A stretch of DNA of 6,417 nucleotides. Source: Flavobacteriales bacterium (GTDB lineage: Bacteria; Bacteroidota; Bacteroidia; NS11-12g; UBA955). Where the stretch lies: positions 1 to 6,417 of the forward strand of contig CANIZU010000110.1 in NCBI GenBank assembly GCA_947472115.1. The letters run 5' to 3'. Positions 1 to 6,417 of this stretch are shown one piece after another (positions within the stretch are counted from its first letter, which is position 1; each line of letters starts with the position of its first letter). The position numbers and the translations under genes are program-made. The notes under the pieces were generated by a model, which saw nothing but the letters and a program-made list of their open reading frames with translations, searched no databases and had not been told where the DNA came from.

Positions 1-1083
1 CACACTCTCTGGCACGGGCTGCATCGCCAAGTCAGCAATGGCTCGAACCGCAGCGAGCTTCATTTCTTCATTGATCTCCGTTGCTCTAACGTCCAATGCG
101 CCGCGGAAAATGAAAGGGAATCCTAAAACATTGTTAACCTGATTGGGATAATCCGACCTGCCCGTTGCCATAATCAAATCAGGACGCGTTGCCACTGCCA
201 AATGATAGTCGATTTCAGGCGTAGGATTTGCCATCGCAAAGACAATGGGCTTTTCCGCCATCGACAAGATCATCTCAGGGGTAAGAATGTTTCCTTTGCT
301 CAAACCAACAAAAACATCAGCTGAAACCAACGCATCATCCAGTGAATTTAGGTCGCGCTGCGTAATAAACTGACTCTTATATTTATCCAAATCGGTTCTA
401 TCGGCACGCAAAACGCCTTTTGAATCGAGCATTACGATATTCTTTTTATCGGCCCCAAGCGACACAAACAATTTAGTACAAGCGATAGCCGAAGCACCTG
501 CGCCATTCACTACGATGCGTACCTCACTCAATTCTTTTTCAACCAATCGCAATGCATTGATTAGACCGGCTGCGGAAATAATGGCAGTACCATGCTGATC
601 ATCATGCATAATTGGAATATTCAACGCAGCCTTTAGTCGCTCTTCAATTTCAAAACTCTCTGGTGCCTTAATATCCTCTAGGTTGATTCCACCAAAAGTG
701 GGCTCCATGGCCTTAACCGTCTCTACAAAATGGTCCACATCCTTGCAATTCAGTTCGATGTCGAAAACGTCGATGTCTGCAAAAATCTTAAACAACACGC
801 CCTTCCCTTCCATCACCGGCTTAGATGCTTCCGGGCCAATATCACCAAGGCCTAACACCGCCGTACCATTCGAAATTACCGCAACTAAATTCCCCTTGGC
901 AGTGTACTTATATACATCGTCAACATTTGCTGCAATGGCCAAACAAGGTTCCGCAACCCCCGGAGAATATGCCATTGCTAAGTCAAATTGAGTTTGAGTA
1001 GGCTTGGTAGATATCACCTCTATTTTCCCAGGCCTTCCATCGGCATGATAACTGAGCGCGTCGAGCAATTTCTTTTCTGACAT
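1..1083 (-). CDS. maeB: NADP-dependent malic enzyme, MaeB type (partial, C-terminal part outside the window)
   Basis: Oxidatively decarboxylates malate to pyruvate in the cytoplasm, supplying pyruvate and NAD(P)H. The reading frame is open from the ATG at 1083-1081 to base 1, giving 361 residues that closely follow the N-terminal half of E. coli MaeB. Visible motifs: AYSPGVAEPC at 38-47 with the catalytic Tyr39; MEGKGVLFK at 91-99 with the likely catalytic Lys94; GGINLEDI at 131-138 and HDDQHGTA at 160-167, carrying the acidic metal ligands; the nucleotide-binding loop NGAGASAIA at 193-201; ANPTPE at 285-290; and TGRSDYPNQVNNVLGFPF at 307-324. MaeB proteins are usually about 750 residues, with a C-terminal phosphotransacetylase-like domain. 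That half would lie to the left, so its presence here is inferred. NADP preference is assumed from the family. The start aligns with the family N-terminus and lies 7 nt after a TAnnTTTG box. The gene diverges from fumC. Confidence 0.96.
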   Translation of the reverse strand, partial: MSEKKLLDALSYHADGRPGKIEVISTKPTQTQFDLAMAYSPGVAEPCLAIAANVDDVYKYTAKGNLVAVISNGTAVLGLGDIGPEASKPVMEGKGVLFKIFADIDVFDIELNCKDVDHFVETVKAMEPTFGGINLEDIKAPESFEIEERLKAALNIPIMHDDQHGTAIISAAGLINALRLVEKELSEVRIVVNGAGASAIACTKLFVSLGADKKNIVMLDSKGVLRADRTDLDKYKSQFITQRDLNSLDDALVSADVFVGLSKGNILTPEMILSMAEKPIVFAMANPTPEIDYHLAVATRPDLIMATGRSDYPNQVNNVLGFPFIFRGALDVRATEINEEMKLAAVRAIADLAMQPVPESV

Positions 1084-1090
1084 GTACGGG

Positions 1091-1098
1091 CAAAGATA
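1091..1098 (-). promoter_or_regulatory. Putative -7 promoter box for the malic enzyme gene
   Basis: On the minus strand this reads TATCTTTG, an exact match to the Bacteroidota -7 consensus TAnnTTTG. It ends 7 nt before the ATG, so transcription would begin only a few bases upstream of the start codon. No TTTG -33 element occurs at the usual spacing (the bases there read AAACGT), so the call rests on the -7 box and its position. Confidence 0.6.
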
Positions 1099-1134
1099 GT
1101 CGGGCTTTTGTAAATGGACGTTTCGCTTTATGAA

Positions 1135-1147
1135 CGAAAAATTTTCG
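1135..1147. repeat. 13-bp perfect palindrome in the divergent intergenic region
   Basis: CGAAAAATTTTCG has two 6-bp arms around a central A. It lies between the two divergent promoter boxes, about 37 bp upstream of the malic enzyme box and about 62 bp upstream of the fumarase box. A second, weaker pairing (TTTCG at 1121-1125 with CGAAA at 1135-1139) overlaps it. It could be an operator for a dimeric regulator, but AT-rich palindromes of this size also arise by chance, and no second copy occurs in the window. Confidence 0.35.
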
Positions 1148-1184
1148 ATGTCTAATTTTTTATAACACGTCGGTGTATATTCAA

Positions 1185-1217
1185 TTTCGTAAGTGTGGCT
1201 TGGGGGTTTTATCTTTG
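1185..1217 (+). promoter_or_regulatory. Putative promoter for fumC
   Basis: The -7 box TATCTTTG at 1210-1217 matches TAnnTTTG exactly and is identical to the box of the divergent malic enzyme gene. A partial -33 element, TTTC at 1185-1188 (consensus TTTG), lies 21 nt upstream, a usual spacing. The box ends 9 nt before the fumC ATG, so the predicted leader is only a few nucleotides long. There is no Shine-Dalgarno sequence in the gap. Confidence 0.65.
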
Positions 1218-1226
1218 TAAAATATT

Positions 1227-2639
1227 ATGACACAGTATCGCATAGAACACGACACCATGGGTGAAGTCAAAGTCCCCGCCAATGCATTATGGGGCGCCCA
1301 GACCGAACGCAGCAGAAACAATTTCAAAATCGGACCCGAAGGCAGCATGCCCGTGGAAATCATCCGTGCATTTGGCATATTGAAAAAAAGTGCGGCTCTT
1401 ACAAATCGTGATTTGGGTGTATTGTCGGCCGAAAAATGTGACTTAATCTGTACCGTTTGTGATGAAATCATCGAGGGCAAATTGGATTCCGAGTTCCCAT
1501 TGGTAATCTGGCAAACTGGCTCTGGAACCCAGAGTAATATGAATGTAAATGAAGTCATTGCCAACCGCGCTCATGTATTGAGTGGTGGGAAATTGGATGA
1601 TGAAAAGAAAGTATTACATCCAAACGACGATGTAAATAAGAGTCAGAGTTCAAACGACACCTTCCCAACCGCAATGAGTATTGCTGTATTCAAGCAGGTT
1701 GTGGATTATACTTTACCGGGGATTCAAGCGTTGAAAACCACGCTAAAGCATAAGGCCCGTGAATTTGAAAACATCGTAAAGATTGGCCGCACCCACTTCA
1801 TGGATGCCACGCCATTAACGCTAGGACAAGAATTTAGTGCTTACGTACAACAATTAGAGAACGGTGTAAATGCAATCAACCGCGCTTTACCTACCGCTGC
1901 TGAATTGGCATTGGGTGGAACCGCCGTTGGTACCGGATTAAATACACCGGCAGGATATTCTGAGTTAGTGGCCAAACATATCGCACAAGAAACTGCTTTA
2001 CCATTCGTAACTGCACCTAACAAGTTTGAAGCCTTGGCAGCCCACGATGCAATGGTAGAATTACACGGTGCCCTGAAACGTGCAGCCATGAGTTGTTTCA
2101 AAATTGCAAACGATATTCGAATGCTAAGTTCAGGTCCTCGTAGCGGAATTGGTGAAATCAATATTCCCGAAAACGAACCCGGCAGTTCTATCATGCCAGG
2201 AAAAGTAAACCCTACCCAACCGGAAGCATTAACAATGGTTTGTGCCCAAATTCTGGGAAATGATGTCGCCATTTCATTCGCCGCTTCTCAAGGACATTTC
2301 GAATTAAATGTTTTCAAACCCGTTATTGCCGCAAATATGCTTCAAAGCGCTCGTTTGTTAGGCCAGGCTTGCTTGAGCTTCAACGACAACTGTGCAGTGG
2401 GTATCGAACCGAATTTAGACAATATTCAACGATTGGTTGACCAAAGTTTGATGTTGGTGACTGCATTGAATACGCATATTGGCTATGAAAATGCCGCTAA
2501 AATCGCAAAGAAAGCGCACAAAGAAAATTTGACATTAAAGGAAGCGTCGTTGGCACTGGGACTGTTAACCGAAGAGCAATTCAACGAATGGGTTCGCCCA
2601 GAATTGATGGTTGGCAATCCTAAGGAAGTGATCAAATAA
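1227..2639 (+). CDS. fumC: Fumarate hydratase, class II
   Basis: Catalyses the reversible hydration of fumarate to L-malate in the TCA cycle; the family is iron-independent, cytoplasmic and homotetrameric. The 470-residue length is normal for FumC. Active-site regions are all present: TGSGTQSNMNVNEV at 97-110; HPNDDVN at 131-137 (second-site loop); KSQSSNDTFPTA at 138-149; GRTHFMDATPLTLGQE at 187-202 with His190; and the superfamily signature GSSIMPGKVNPTQPE at 319-333 with the catalytic loop Ser320, Lys326 and Asn328. The C-terminus (CAVGIEPN at 389-396, ALNTHIGY at 413-420, WVRPE at 455-459) matches fumarase rather than aspartase or argininosuccinate lyase. The start fits the family N-terminus, with DTMGEVKVP at 9-17 in the expected place. 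It is the first gene of the plus-strand cluster, 4 nt ahead of folP, and diverges from the malic enzyme that consumes its product. Confidence 0.98.
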   Translation: MTQYRIEHDTMGEVKVPANALWGAQTERSRNNFKIGPEGSMPVEIIRAFGILKKSAALTNRDLGVLSAEKCDLICTVCDEIIEGKLDSEFPLVIWQTGSGTQSNMNVNEVIANRAHVLSGGKLDDEKKVLHPNDDVNKSQSSNDTFPTAMSIAVFKQVVDYTLPGIQALKTTLKHKAREFENIVKIGRTHFMDATPLTLGQEFSAYVQQLENGVNAINRALPTAAELALGGTAVGTGLNTPAGYSELVAKHIAQETALPFVTAPNKFEALAAHDAMVELHGALKRAAMSCFKIANDIRMLSSGPRSGIGEINIPENEPGSSIMPGKVNPTQPEALTMVCAQILGNDVAISFAASQGHFELNVFKPVIAANMLQSARLLGQACLSFNDNCAVGIEPNLDNIQRLVDQSLMLVTALNTHIGYENAAKIAKKAHKENLTLKEASLALGLLTEEQFNEWVRPELMVGNPKEVIK

Positions 2640-2643
2640 GACC

Positions 2644-3468
2644 ATGTTCCTACTATCTAAAGAAAAAAAACTGTCGTTGACCACGCCCGTAATCATGGGT
2701 ATCCTCAATACAACTCCAGACTCTTTCTACGGAAAAAGCCGGGTTCAAACTGAGCAAGAATCTGTAGATCTCGCTGGTGCGATGATTGAAGCAGGTGCTG
2801 CTATTATTGACATTGGCGGACAAAGTACGAGACCGGGCAGTGAGAGAGTAAGTTTTGGTGAAGAGCTAGAACGCGTGGCACCCGTTGTTAGAGCAATCCG
2901 TAGGGCCTTTCCTGAGGCTTGGCTAAGCGTAGATACCTATTATAGTTCTGTGGCGTTGGCTTGCATTGGCTTAGGCATCGATATGATCAATGATATTGCA
3001 GCAGGCGATAATGATCCTAAGATGTTTCGTACGGTGTTCGATAACGAAGTCGCTTATGTTGCCATGCACAAAAAAGGCAACCCAGAAACAATGCAGGACG
3101 ATCCTCATTACGATGATTTGATGGGCGAAATCCTTGAATATTTCAATCAAAAAAAGCAAGAGTATCGCAAAGCAGATTTTGCCAATTGGGTGATTGATCC
3201 CGGATTTGGATTTGGCAAAACAACCGAACATAACTTTCAGTTATTAAATCAGTTGCAAAAATTTAGGCAGTTCAACAAACCATTGCTCGTTGGGATTTCT
3301 AGAAAAGGAATGATTTGGAAAACAATTAATGGCACCCCTGAAACTGCATTGAATGGAACCACTGCGCTTCATATGGCTGCTTTGGATCGCGGAGCTAATA
3401 TTCTGAGAGTTCACGATGTAAAAGAAGCCAAAGAATGCATTGATTTGTTTTTGGCTTTGAAAGCATAA
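2644..3468 (+). CDS. folP: Dihydropteroate synthase
   Basis: Condenses 6-hydroxymethyl-7,8-dihydropterin diphosphate with 4-aminobenzoate to form dihydropteroate in folate synthesis; it is the sulfonamide target. The 274 residues form one TIM-barrel domain of normal length. Conserved elements: IMGILNTTPDSF at 17-28 with the metal-binding Asn22 (the usual NVTPDSF reads NTTPDSF here); DIGGQSTRPG at 56-65 with Asp56, Thr62 and Arg63; SVDT at 95-98 with Asp97; NDIA at 116-119 with Asn116; MH at 141-142; DPGFGFGKT at 185-193; SRKGMI at 219-224 with Lys221; and RVHDV at 255-259. All expected ligand residues are present, so it should be active. The ATG lies 4 nt after the fumC stop with no promoter box between them, so co-transcription with fumC is likely. 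An AAGGA at 2622-2626 lies 17 nt upstream, too far for a normal Shine-Dalgarno site. Confidence 0.97.
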   Translation: MFLLSKEKKLSLTTPVIMGILNTTPDSFYGKSRVQTEQESVDLAGAMIEAGAAIIDIGGQSTRPGSERVSFGEELERVAPVVRAIRRAFPEAWLSVDTYYSSVALACIGLGIDMINDIAAGDNDPKMFRTVFDNEVAYVAMHKKGNPETMQDDPHYDDLMGEILEYFNQKKQEYRKADFANWVIDPGFGFGKTTEHNFQLLNQLQKFRQFNKPLLVGISRKGMIWKTINGTPETALNGTTALHMAALDRGANILRVHDVKEAKECIDLFLALKA

Positions 3469-3482
3469 TCCACTTAACTTTG
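3450..3482 (+). promoter_or_regulatory. Putative promoter for rpe, overlapping the end of folP
   Basis: A -33 element, TTTG at 3450-3453, and a -7 box, TAACTTTG at 3475-3482, are separated by 21 nt, so both match the Bacteroidota consensus at a standard spacing. The -33 element lies inside the folP coding sequence and the -7 box in the 18-bp gap. The box ends 4 nt before the rpe ATG at 3487, which puts the predicted transcription start at or beside that codon. This is the best complete promoter in the window. Confidence 0.65.
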
Positions 3483-3486
3483 CATC

Positions 3487-4143
3487 ATGCCTGGAATGAT
3501 TGCACCCTCCATCCTTTCCGCCGATTTCGGTAAGTTGTACGATGAAATCGAAATGATTAACCATAGTGAAGCCGATTGGTTTCATGTGGATGTAATGGAT
3601 GGCGTCTTTGTACCCAATATTTCTTTTGGTTTCCCCGTGATGAAACCCCTGCAATCAAAAGCCACCAAGCCATTGGATGTACACTTGATGATTGTGGATC
3701 CCGATCGCTATACCAAAGCCTTTGCCGATGCTGGCGCTCATGTTCTAACGGTCCACGTTGAAGCATGCACCCACCTTCATCGAACACTAACCAATATCCG
3801 AAATCACGGCATGAAAGCGGGCGTTGCCATCAATCCCCATACCCCTGTAGAATCAATCAAAGAAGTGCTTTATCTATGTGATGTAGTTTGTTTGATGAGC
3901 GTAAACCCAGGATTTGGTGGTCAGTCGTTTATCGAAAACACTTACGCAAAAGTAAAAACGCTAAAAGCCATGATAACTGAGGCCGGAACAAACACTTTAA
4001 TAGAAATTGATGGTGGCGTATCCTTGAGCAATGCCAAATTACTGACCGATGCTGGGGCCGATGTTTTGGTTGCTGGAAATACCGTTTTTGGCAGCGCAAA
4101 CCCTACTCAAACCATTATAGAACTCAAACATCTAATCAAATAA
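3487..4143 (+). CDS. rpe: Ribulose-phosphate 3-epimerase
   Basis: Interconverts D-ribulose 5-phosphate and D-xylulose 5-phosphate in the non-oxidative pentose phosphate pathway; cytoplasmic. The 218 residues form a single TIM barrel of the usual length. Family landmarks: APSILSADF at 6-14 with Ser9; FHVDVMDGVFVPNISFG at 32-48 with His33 and the catalytic acid/base Asp35; LDVHLM at 63-68 with His66; MSVNPGFGGQSF at 137-148 over the phosphate; EIDGGV at 173-178 with the second catalytic Asp175; and VAGNTVFG at 195-202 near the C-terminal phosphate site. The predicted metal ligands are His33, Asp35, His66 and Asp175. A second in-frame ATG at 3496 (Met4) is a credible start, because many family members begin close to the IAPSIL motif. 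The gene follows folP by 18 nt, can be read from the fumC-folP transcript, and has its own promoter. No terminator is visible after it. Confidence 0.97.
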   Translation: MPGMIAPSILSADFGKLYDEIEMINHSEADWFHVDVMDGVFVPNISFGFPVMKPLQSKATKPLDVHLMIVDPDRYTKAFADAGAHVLTVHVEACTHLHRTLTNIRNHGMKAGVAINPHTPVESIKEVLYLCDVVCLMSVNPGFGGQSFIENTYAKVKTLKAMITEAGTNTLIEIDGGVSLSNAKLLTDAGADVLVAGNTVFGSANPTQTIIELKHLIK

Positions 4144-4171
4144 CGAAACCATTTCTGCGTTAGATACTTGC

Positions 4172-6417
4172 GTGAAAAAAATCCTGTCGCTTTTACTTCT
4201 CACCCTTATCGGTGTTGTGGCAAATGCCCAACAAGCGAATCAGCGAGGAAGAGTGATTCGGGACGTATCACAAAATCAAAGTACATCCACTAGCCTTGCC
4301 AAAATAAAAATCCGTCTGTCGGATGATTCGCAAATTGGCATCACCGATTCGGCGGGATTATTCACCCCCTCAGAAACCTTGTTCCCAGGAGATCTCATTT
4401 TTGGATATCGCAATGGAGAAAAGCTATTCGGCTACAAATGGCAAGGTCAAACTGATGGCAGTAACAATGCTTCCAATCAAGGAATTGACCTACAAATCGT
4501 TACAATTGGTGATGGATTGGACCTAATGGGTGAAGTGAGAATTCGAATTTCTCAAGGAGGACCCTTCTTGGAAGAAATAAAACCCCAGAAATTGCAGCTC
4601 AACCCTTCGATGGGCAACGGCATCGAATCGCTTGTCAAAACGTTTATCGGCGCCTCTTCTGGTAATGAAATGTCGAGCCAATACACCGTAAGAGGCGGAA
4701 ACTACGATGAAAATCTGATTTACGTCAACGACATTGAAATTCTAAGACCTCAGTTAATCAGTAGCGGACAACAAGAAGGACTTAGTTTTATCAACTCCGA
4801 TTTAGTACAATCGGTAAAATTTAGCGCGGGAGGATTTGGAGCTCAATATGGCGACAAAATGAGCTCAGTGTTGGATGTAGACTACATTCGGCCCGACTCG
4901 TTTAAAGGCAGTGCCACCGTTGGCACAATGCTCAGTAGCGCCACGATCAGCGGCAAAAAGAATCGGTTTTCAGGTTTCCTAGGAATTCGCAATTTCAACA
5001 ATTCATTACTCACTAAGACGTTAAACGTAAAGGGTAATTACTCGATGCGATTCAACGATCTCCAAAGCCAGGTCACGTATAAACTGAATCGGAAATTATT
5101 CATCGATTTCCTGGGTAATTTCGCCAGCAACAATTACACCTTAAACCCCATCAGCCGGAGTACAACGTTTGGTACGATACAAAATGCATATCAACTGGAT
5201 GTGGGTATGGGCGGACAAGAATCGCTCAAATATCTATACGGCATGGGATCGCTCACACTGAGGTATACCCCAAACGTAAGAACAGAATTTAAATGGATGC
5301 TGAATCATACCTCCATTGAAGAGCAGGAAGTTTTTGATGTGGAAGGATTATATTATTTGTCCCAACTCGATCGCGACATGGGATCAAAAACCTACGGAAA
5401 ACCATTAAAAACACTCGGATACGGCTATTACATCGATCATGGCAGAAACCGAATGACGTCCGGCGTGACGCAATTTGCGCACATCGGAAAAATCGGAAAA
5501 TCAACCGATGCATTTTCTTGGAATTACAGCGTTCGATTGAACAAAGAAAGTGTTGTCGATAAGATTGCGGAATGGTATTACAACGATAGCGCGGGATATA
5601 ACATCGCACCGTTTGGCAGAATGGAGGATAGCATTCTTTTCGACAATTATATTCTCGCCAAAAACACCTTGAGCTCCTACCGTGGCAAAGCCCATATCGC
5701 AGGCCAGTGGAGACTGAGTAAGCGTCAGCAAATTTGGATTACTTCAGGCATTCGAACCCAGTATTGGACAGTAAACCGTGAAATGCTTATAATGCCAAGA
5801 ATGAGCTTGAGCTGGGAACCCCATAAATCTTTCAATGAACGTCAGCGTTCCGATGCCGCCAAAAAACCCGATGTCCTATACAAATTAGCTATCGGCGCAT
5901 ACCATCAACCAGGATTCTACAGGGAATTACGAAATTTCGATGGCCAATTAAACCGTCAGTTATTAGCGCAAAAGAGTTGGCATGTTGTAACGGGATATGA
6001 GCGATATTTCTTCAATGGAGGTCGCAAATTCAAATACACAGCAGAGGCTTATTACAAAGGGTATCAGGATTTAGTTCCTTACTTGTTCGACAATATTCGG
6101 ATTCGATATTATGGCACCAATTCAGCCACCGGCTTTGCCTGGGGCGTTGACCAGCGCATTTATGGAGAGTTCACCAAAGGGTTAGAGAGTTGGTTCACGC
6201 TAGGCATCATGCAGACCAAAGAAAAAATCACTTACAACGATGCAGTGACGGGGAATTCGATTACCACCGATTATTTACGTCGTCCGACCGACCGTCGCGT
6301 GAATTTGGGCGCAGTCTTTCAGGATCAAATGCCCAATAATCCAAGTTTGAGAGTGAATTTAACAATGAACATCGGAACAGGCATTCCCTATTATTTGGAT
6401 GGCAAGGCCCGATATAC
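4172..6417 (+). CDS. TonB-dependent outer-membrane receptor, conserved Bacteroidota family (partial, 3' end outside the window)
   Basis: Predicted TonB-gated outer-membrane transporter; substrate unknown. The frame is open for 748 codons to the right edge. The start is GTG: no ATG lies in frame between the upstream stop at 4133-4135 and this codon, and GTG opens an ideal signal peptide (KK, then a hydrophobic run, cleavage likely after ANA at 17-19). Residues 26-85 resemble a divergent carboxypeptidase-like regulatory domain, with GITDSAGLF at 56-64. A short linker ends in GEVRIR at 120-125. The plug spans roughly 145-236, with YTVRGGNYDENLIYVND at 171-187, SGQQEGLSF at 198-206 and GGFGAQYGDKMSSVLD at 220-235. 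The remainder alternates polar and aromatic residues as in a 22-strand barrel. The RRPTDRR and GTGIPYYL stretches near the edge are family features I recognise, so little may be missing. It lacks SusC hallmarks, and no SusD partner is visible. It starts 28 nt after rpe and may be read from that transcript. Confidence 0.9.
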   Translation, partial: MKKILSLLLLTLIGVVANAQQANQRGRVIRDVSQNQSTSTSLAKIKIRLSDDSQIGITDSAGLFTPSETLFPGDLIFGYRNGEKLFGYKWQGQTDGSNNASNQGIDLQIVTIGDGLDLMGEVRIRISQGGPFLEEIKPQKLQLNPSMGNGIESLVKTFIGASSGNEMSSQYTVRGGNYDENLIYVNDIEILRPQLISSGQQEGLSFINSDLVQSVKFSAGGFGAQYGDKMSSVLDVDYIRPDSFKGSATVGTMLSSATISGKKNRFSGFLGIRNFNNSLLTKTLNVKGNYSMRFNDLQSQVTYKLNRKLFIDFLGNFASNNYTLNPISRSTTFGTIQNAYQLDVGMGGQESLKYLYGMGSLTLRYTPNVRTEFKWMLNHTSIEEQEVFDVEGLYYLSQLDRDMGSKTYGKPLKTLGYGYYIDHGRNRMTSGVTQFAHIGKIGKSTDAFSWNYSVRLNKESVVDKIAEWYYNDSAGYNIAPFGRMEDSILFDNYILAKNTLSSYRGKAHIAGQWRLSKRQQIWITSGIRTQYWTVNREMLIMPRMSLSWEPHKSFNERQRSDAAKKPDVLYKLAIGAYHQPGFYRELRNFDGQLNRQLLAQKSWHVVTGYERYFFNGGRKFKYTAEAYYKGYQDLVPYLFDNIRIRYYGTNSATGFAWGVDQRIYGEFTKGLESWFTLGIMQTKEKITYNDAVTGNSITTDYLRRPTDRRVNLGAVFQDQMPNNPSLRVNLTMNIGTGIPYYLDGKARY
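5483..5500 (+). repeat. Two tandem copies of a 9-bp unit inside the receptor gene
   Basis: ATCGGAAAA occurs twice back to back and keeps frame, encoding Ile-Gly-Lys twice in a stretch that probably forms a turn or loop of the barrel. A 9-bp multiple adds whole codons, so changes in copy number would be tolerated. Two copies are too few to call it a variable repeat. Confidence 0.5.

Noticed and set aside
683..991. 102-codon plus-strand reading frame
   Set aside because: It lies entirely antisense to the malic enzyme coding sequence, which has full family motifs. The translation has no recognisable domain.
1165..1176. ACAC-GTCG-GTGT inverted repeat upstream of fumC
   Set aside because: The stem is only 4 bp, which is expected by chance in a region of this length.
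1181..1564. 127-codon minus-strand reading frame across the fumC promoter and 5' end
   Set aside because: It is antisense to well-conserved fumarase sequence, has low-complexity hydrophobic content and matches no family I know.
1841..2272. 143-codon minus-strand reading frame inside fumC
   Set aside because: A mirror-frame shadow of the conserved fumarase core, with no start context or domain.
2971..3654. Two minus-strand reading frames opposite folP and rpe
   Set aside because: Both are antisense to intact conserved enzymes and show no protein-family signal.
3557..3787. Short reading frames on both strands inside rpe
   Set aside because: Out-of-frame shadows of the epimerase gene, rich in Cys, Trp and Arg as expected of non-coding frames.
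4163..4170. Possible -7 box GATACTTG just before the receptor GTG
   Set aside because: It has two mismatches to TAnnTTTG, no -33 element at the right spacing, and lies 1 nt from the start codon. It is too weak to list as a promoter.
4144..4171. Possible terminator between rpe and the receptor gene
   Set aside because: The 28-bp gap has no GC-rich hairpin and no T tract. The folP-rpe gap likewise shows none.
4323..4526. 67-codon plus-strand ATG reading frame near the start of the receptor
   Set aside because: It is in a different frame from the receptor, whose frame is open from GTG 4172 through a clear signal peptide and plug.
5289..5731. Two minus-strand reading frames opposite the receptor barrel
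   Set aside because: Antisense to a continuous receptor frame, with no domain or promoter support.

Overview
This looks like an ordinary chromosomal segment from a member of the Bacteroidota. Three things support that: Bacteroidota-type promoter boxes (TAnnTTTG) sit directly in front of start codons; Shine-Dalgarno sites are absent; and the last gene is a TonB-dependent receptor with a carboxypeptidase-like N-terminal domain of the kind typical of this phylum. The enzyme sequences do not let me name a genus. Base composition and codon use look even throughout, and I see no sign of recent transfer, mobile elements, CRISPR, tRNA or rRNA.

Layout. Positions 1-1083, minus strand: the N-terminal 361 codons of a MaeB-type malic enzyme, which runs off the left edge. 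Positions 1084-1226: a 143-bp divergent intergenic region with a promoter box for each flanking gene and a 13-bp AT-rich palindrome between them. Positions 1227-4143, plus strand: a tight cluster of fumC (class II fumarase), folP (dihydropteroate synthase) and rpe (ribulose-phosphate 3-epimerase), with gaps of 4 and 18 bp. Positions 4172-6417, plus strand: a TonB-dependent outer-membrane receptor that starts with GTG 28 bp after rpe and runs off the right edge. Coding density is very high, and I see no intrinsic terminator between the plus-strand genes.

How they work together. Fumarase makes malate and malic enzyme removes it to pyruvate, so the divergent pair sits around the malate node of central carbon metabolism. 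FolP (folate synthesis) and Rpe (pentose phosphate pathway) are housekeeping enzymes with no direct link to that node. The receptor is probably just the next gene along, although readthrough from rpe is plausible.

I found no convincing undescribed system. The most useful observations are that three genes have their -7 box only 4-9 nt before the start codon, implying leaderless or nearly leaderless mRNAs, that rpe has a promoter embedded in the end of folP, and that the receptor belongs to a conserved family whose substrate is unknown to me.
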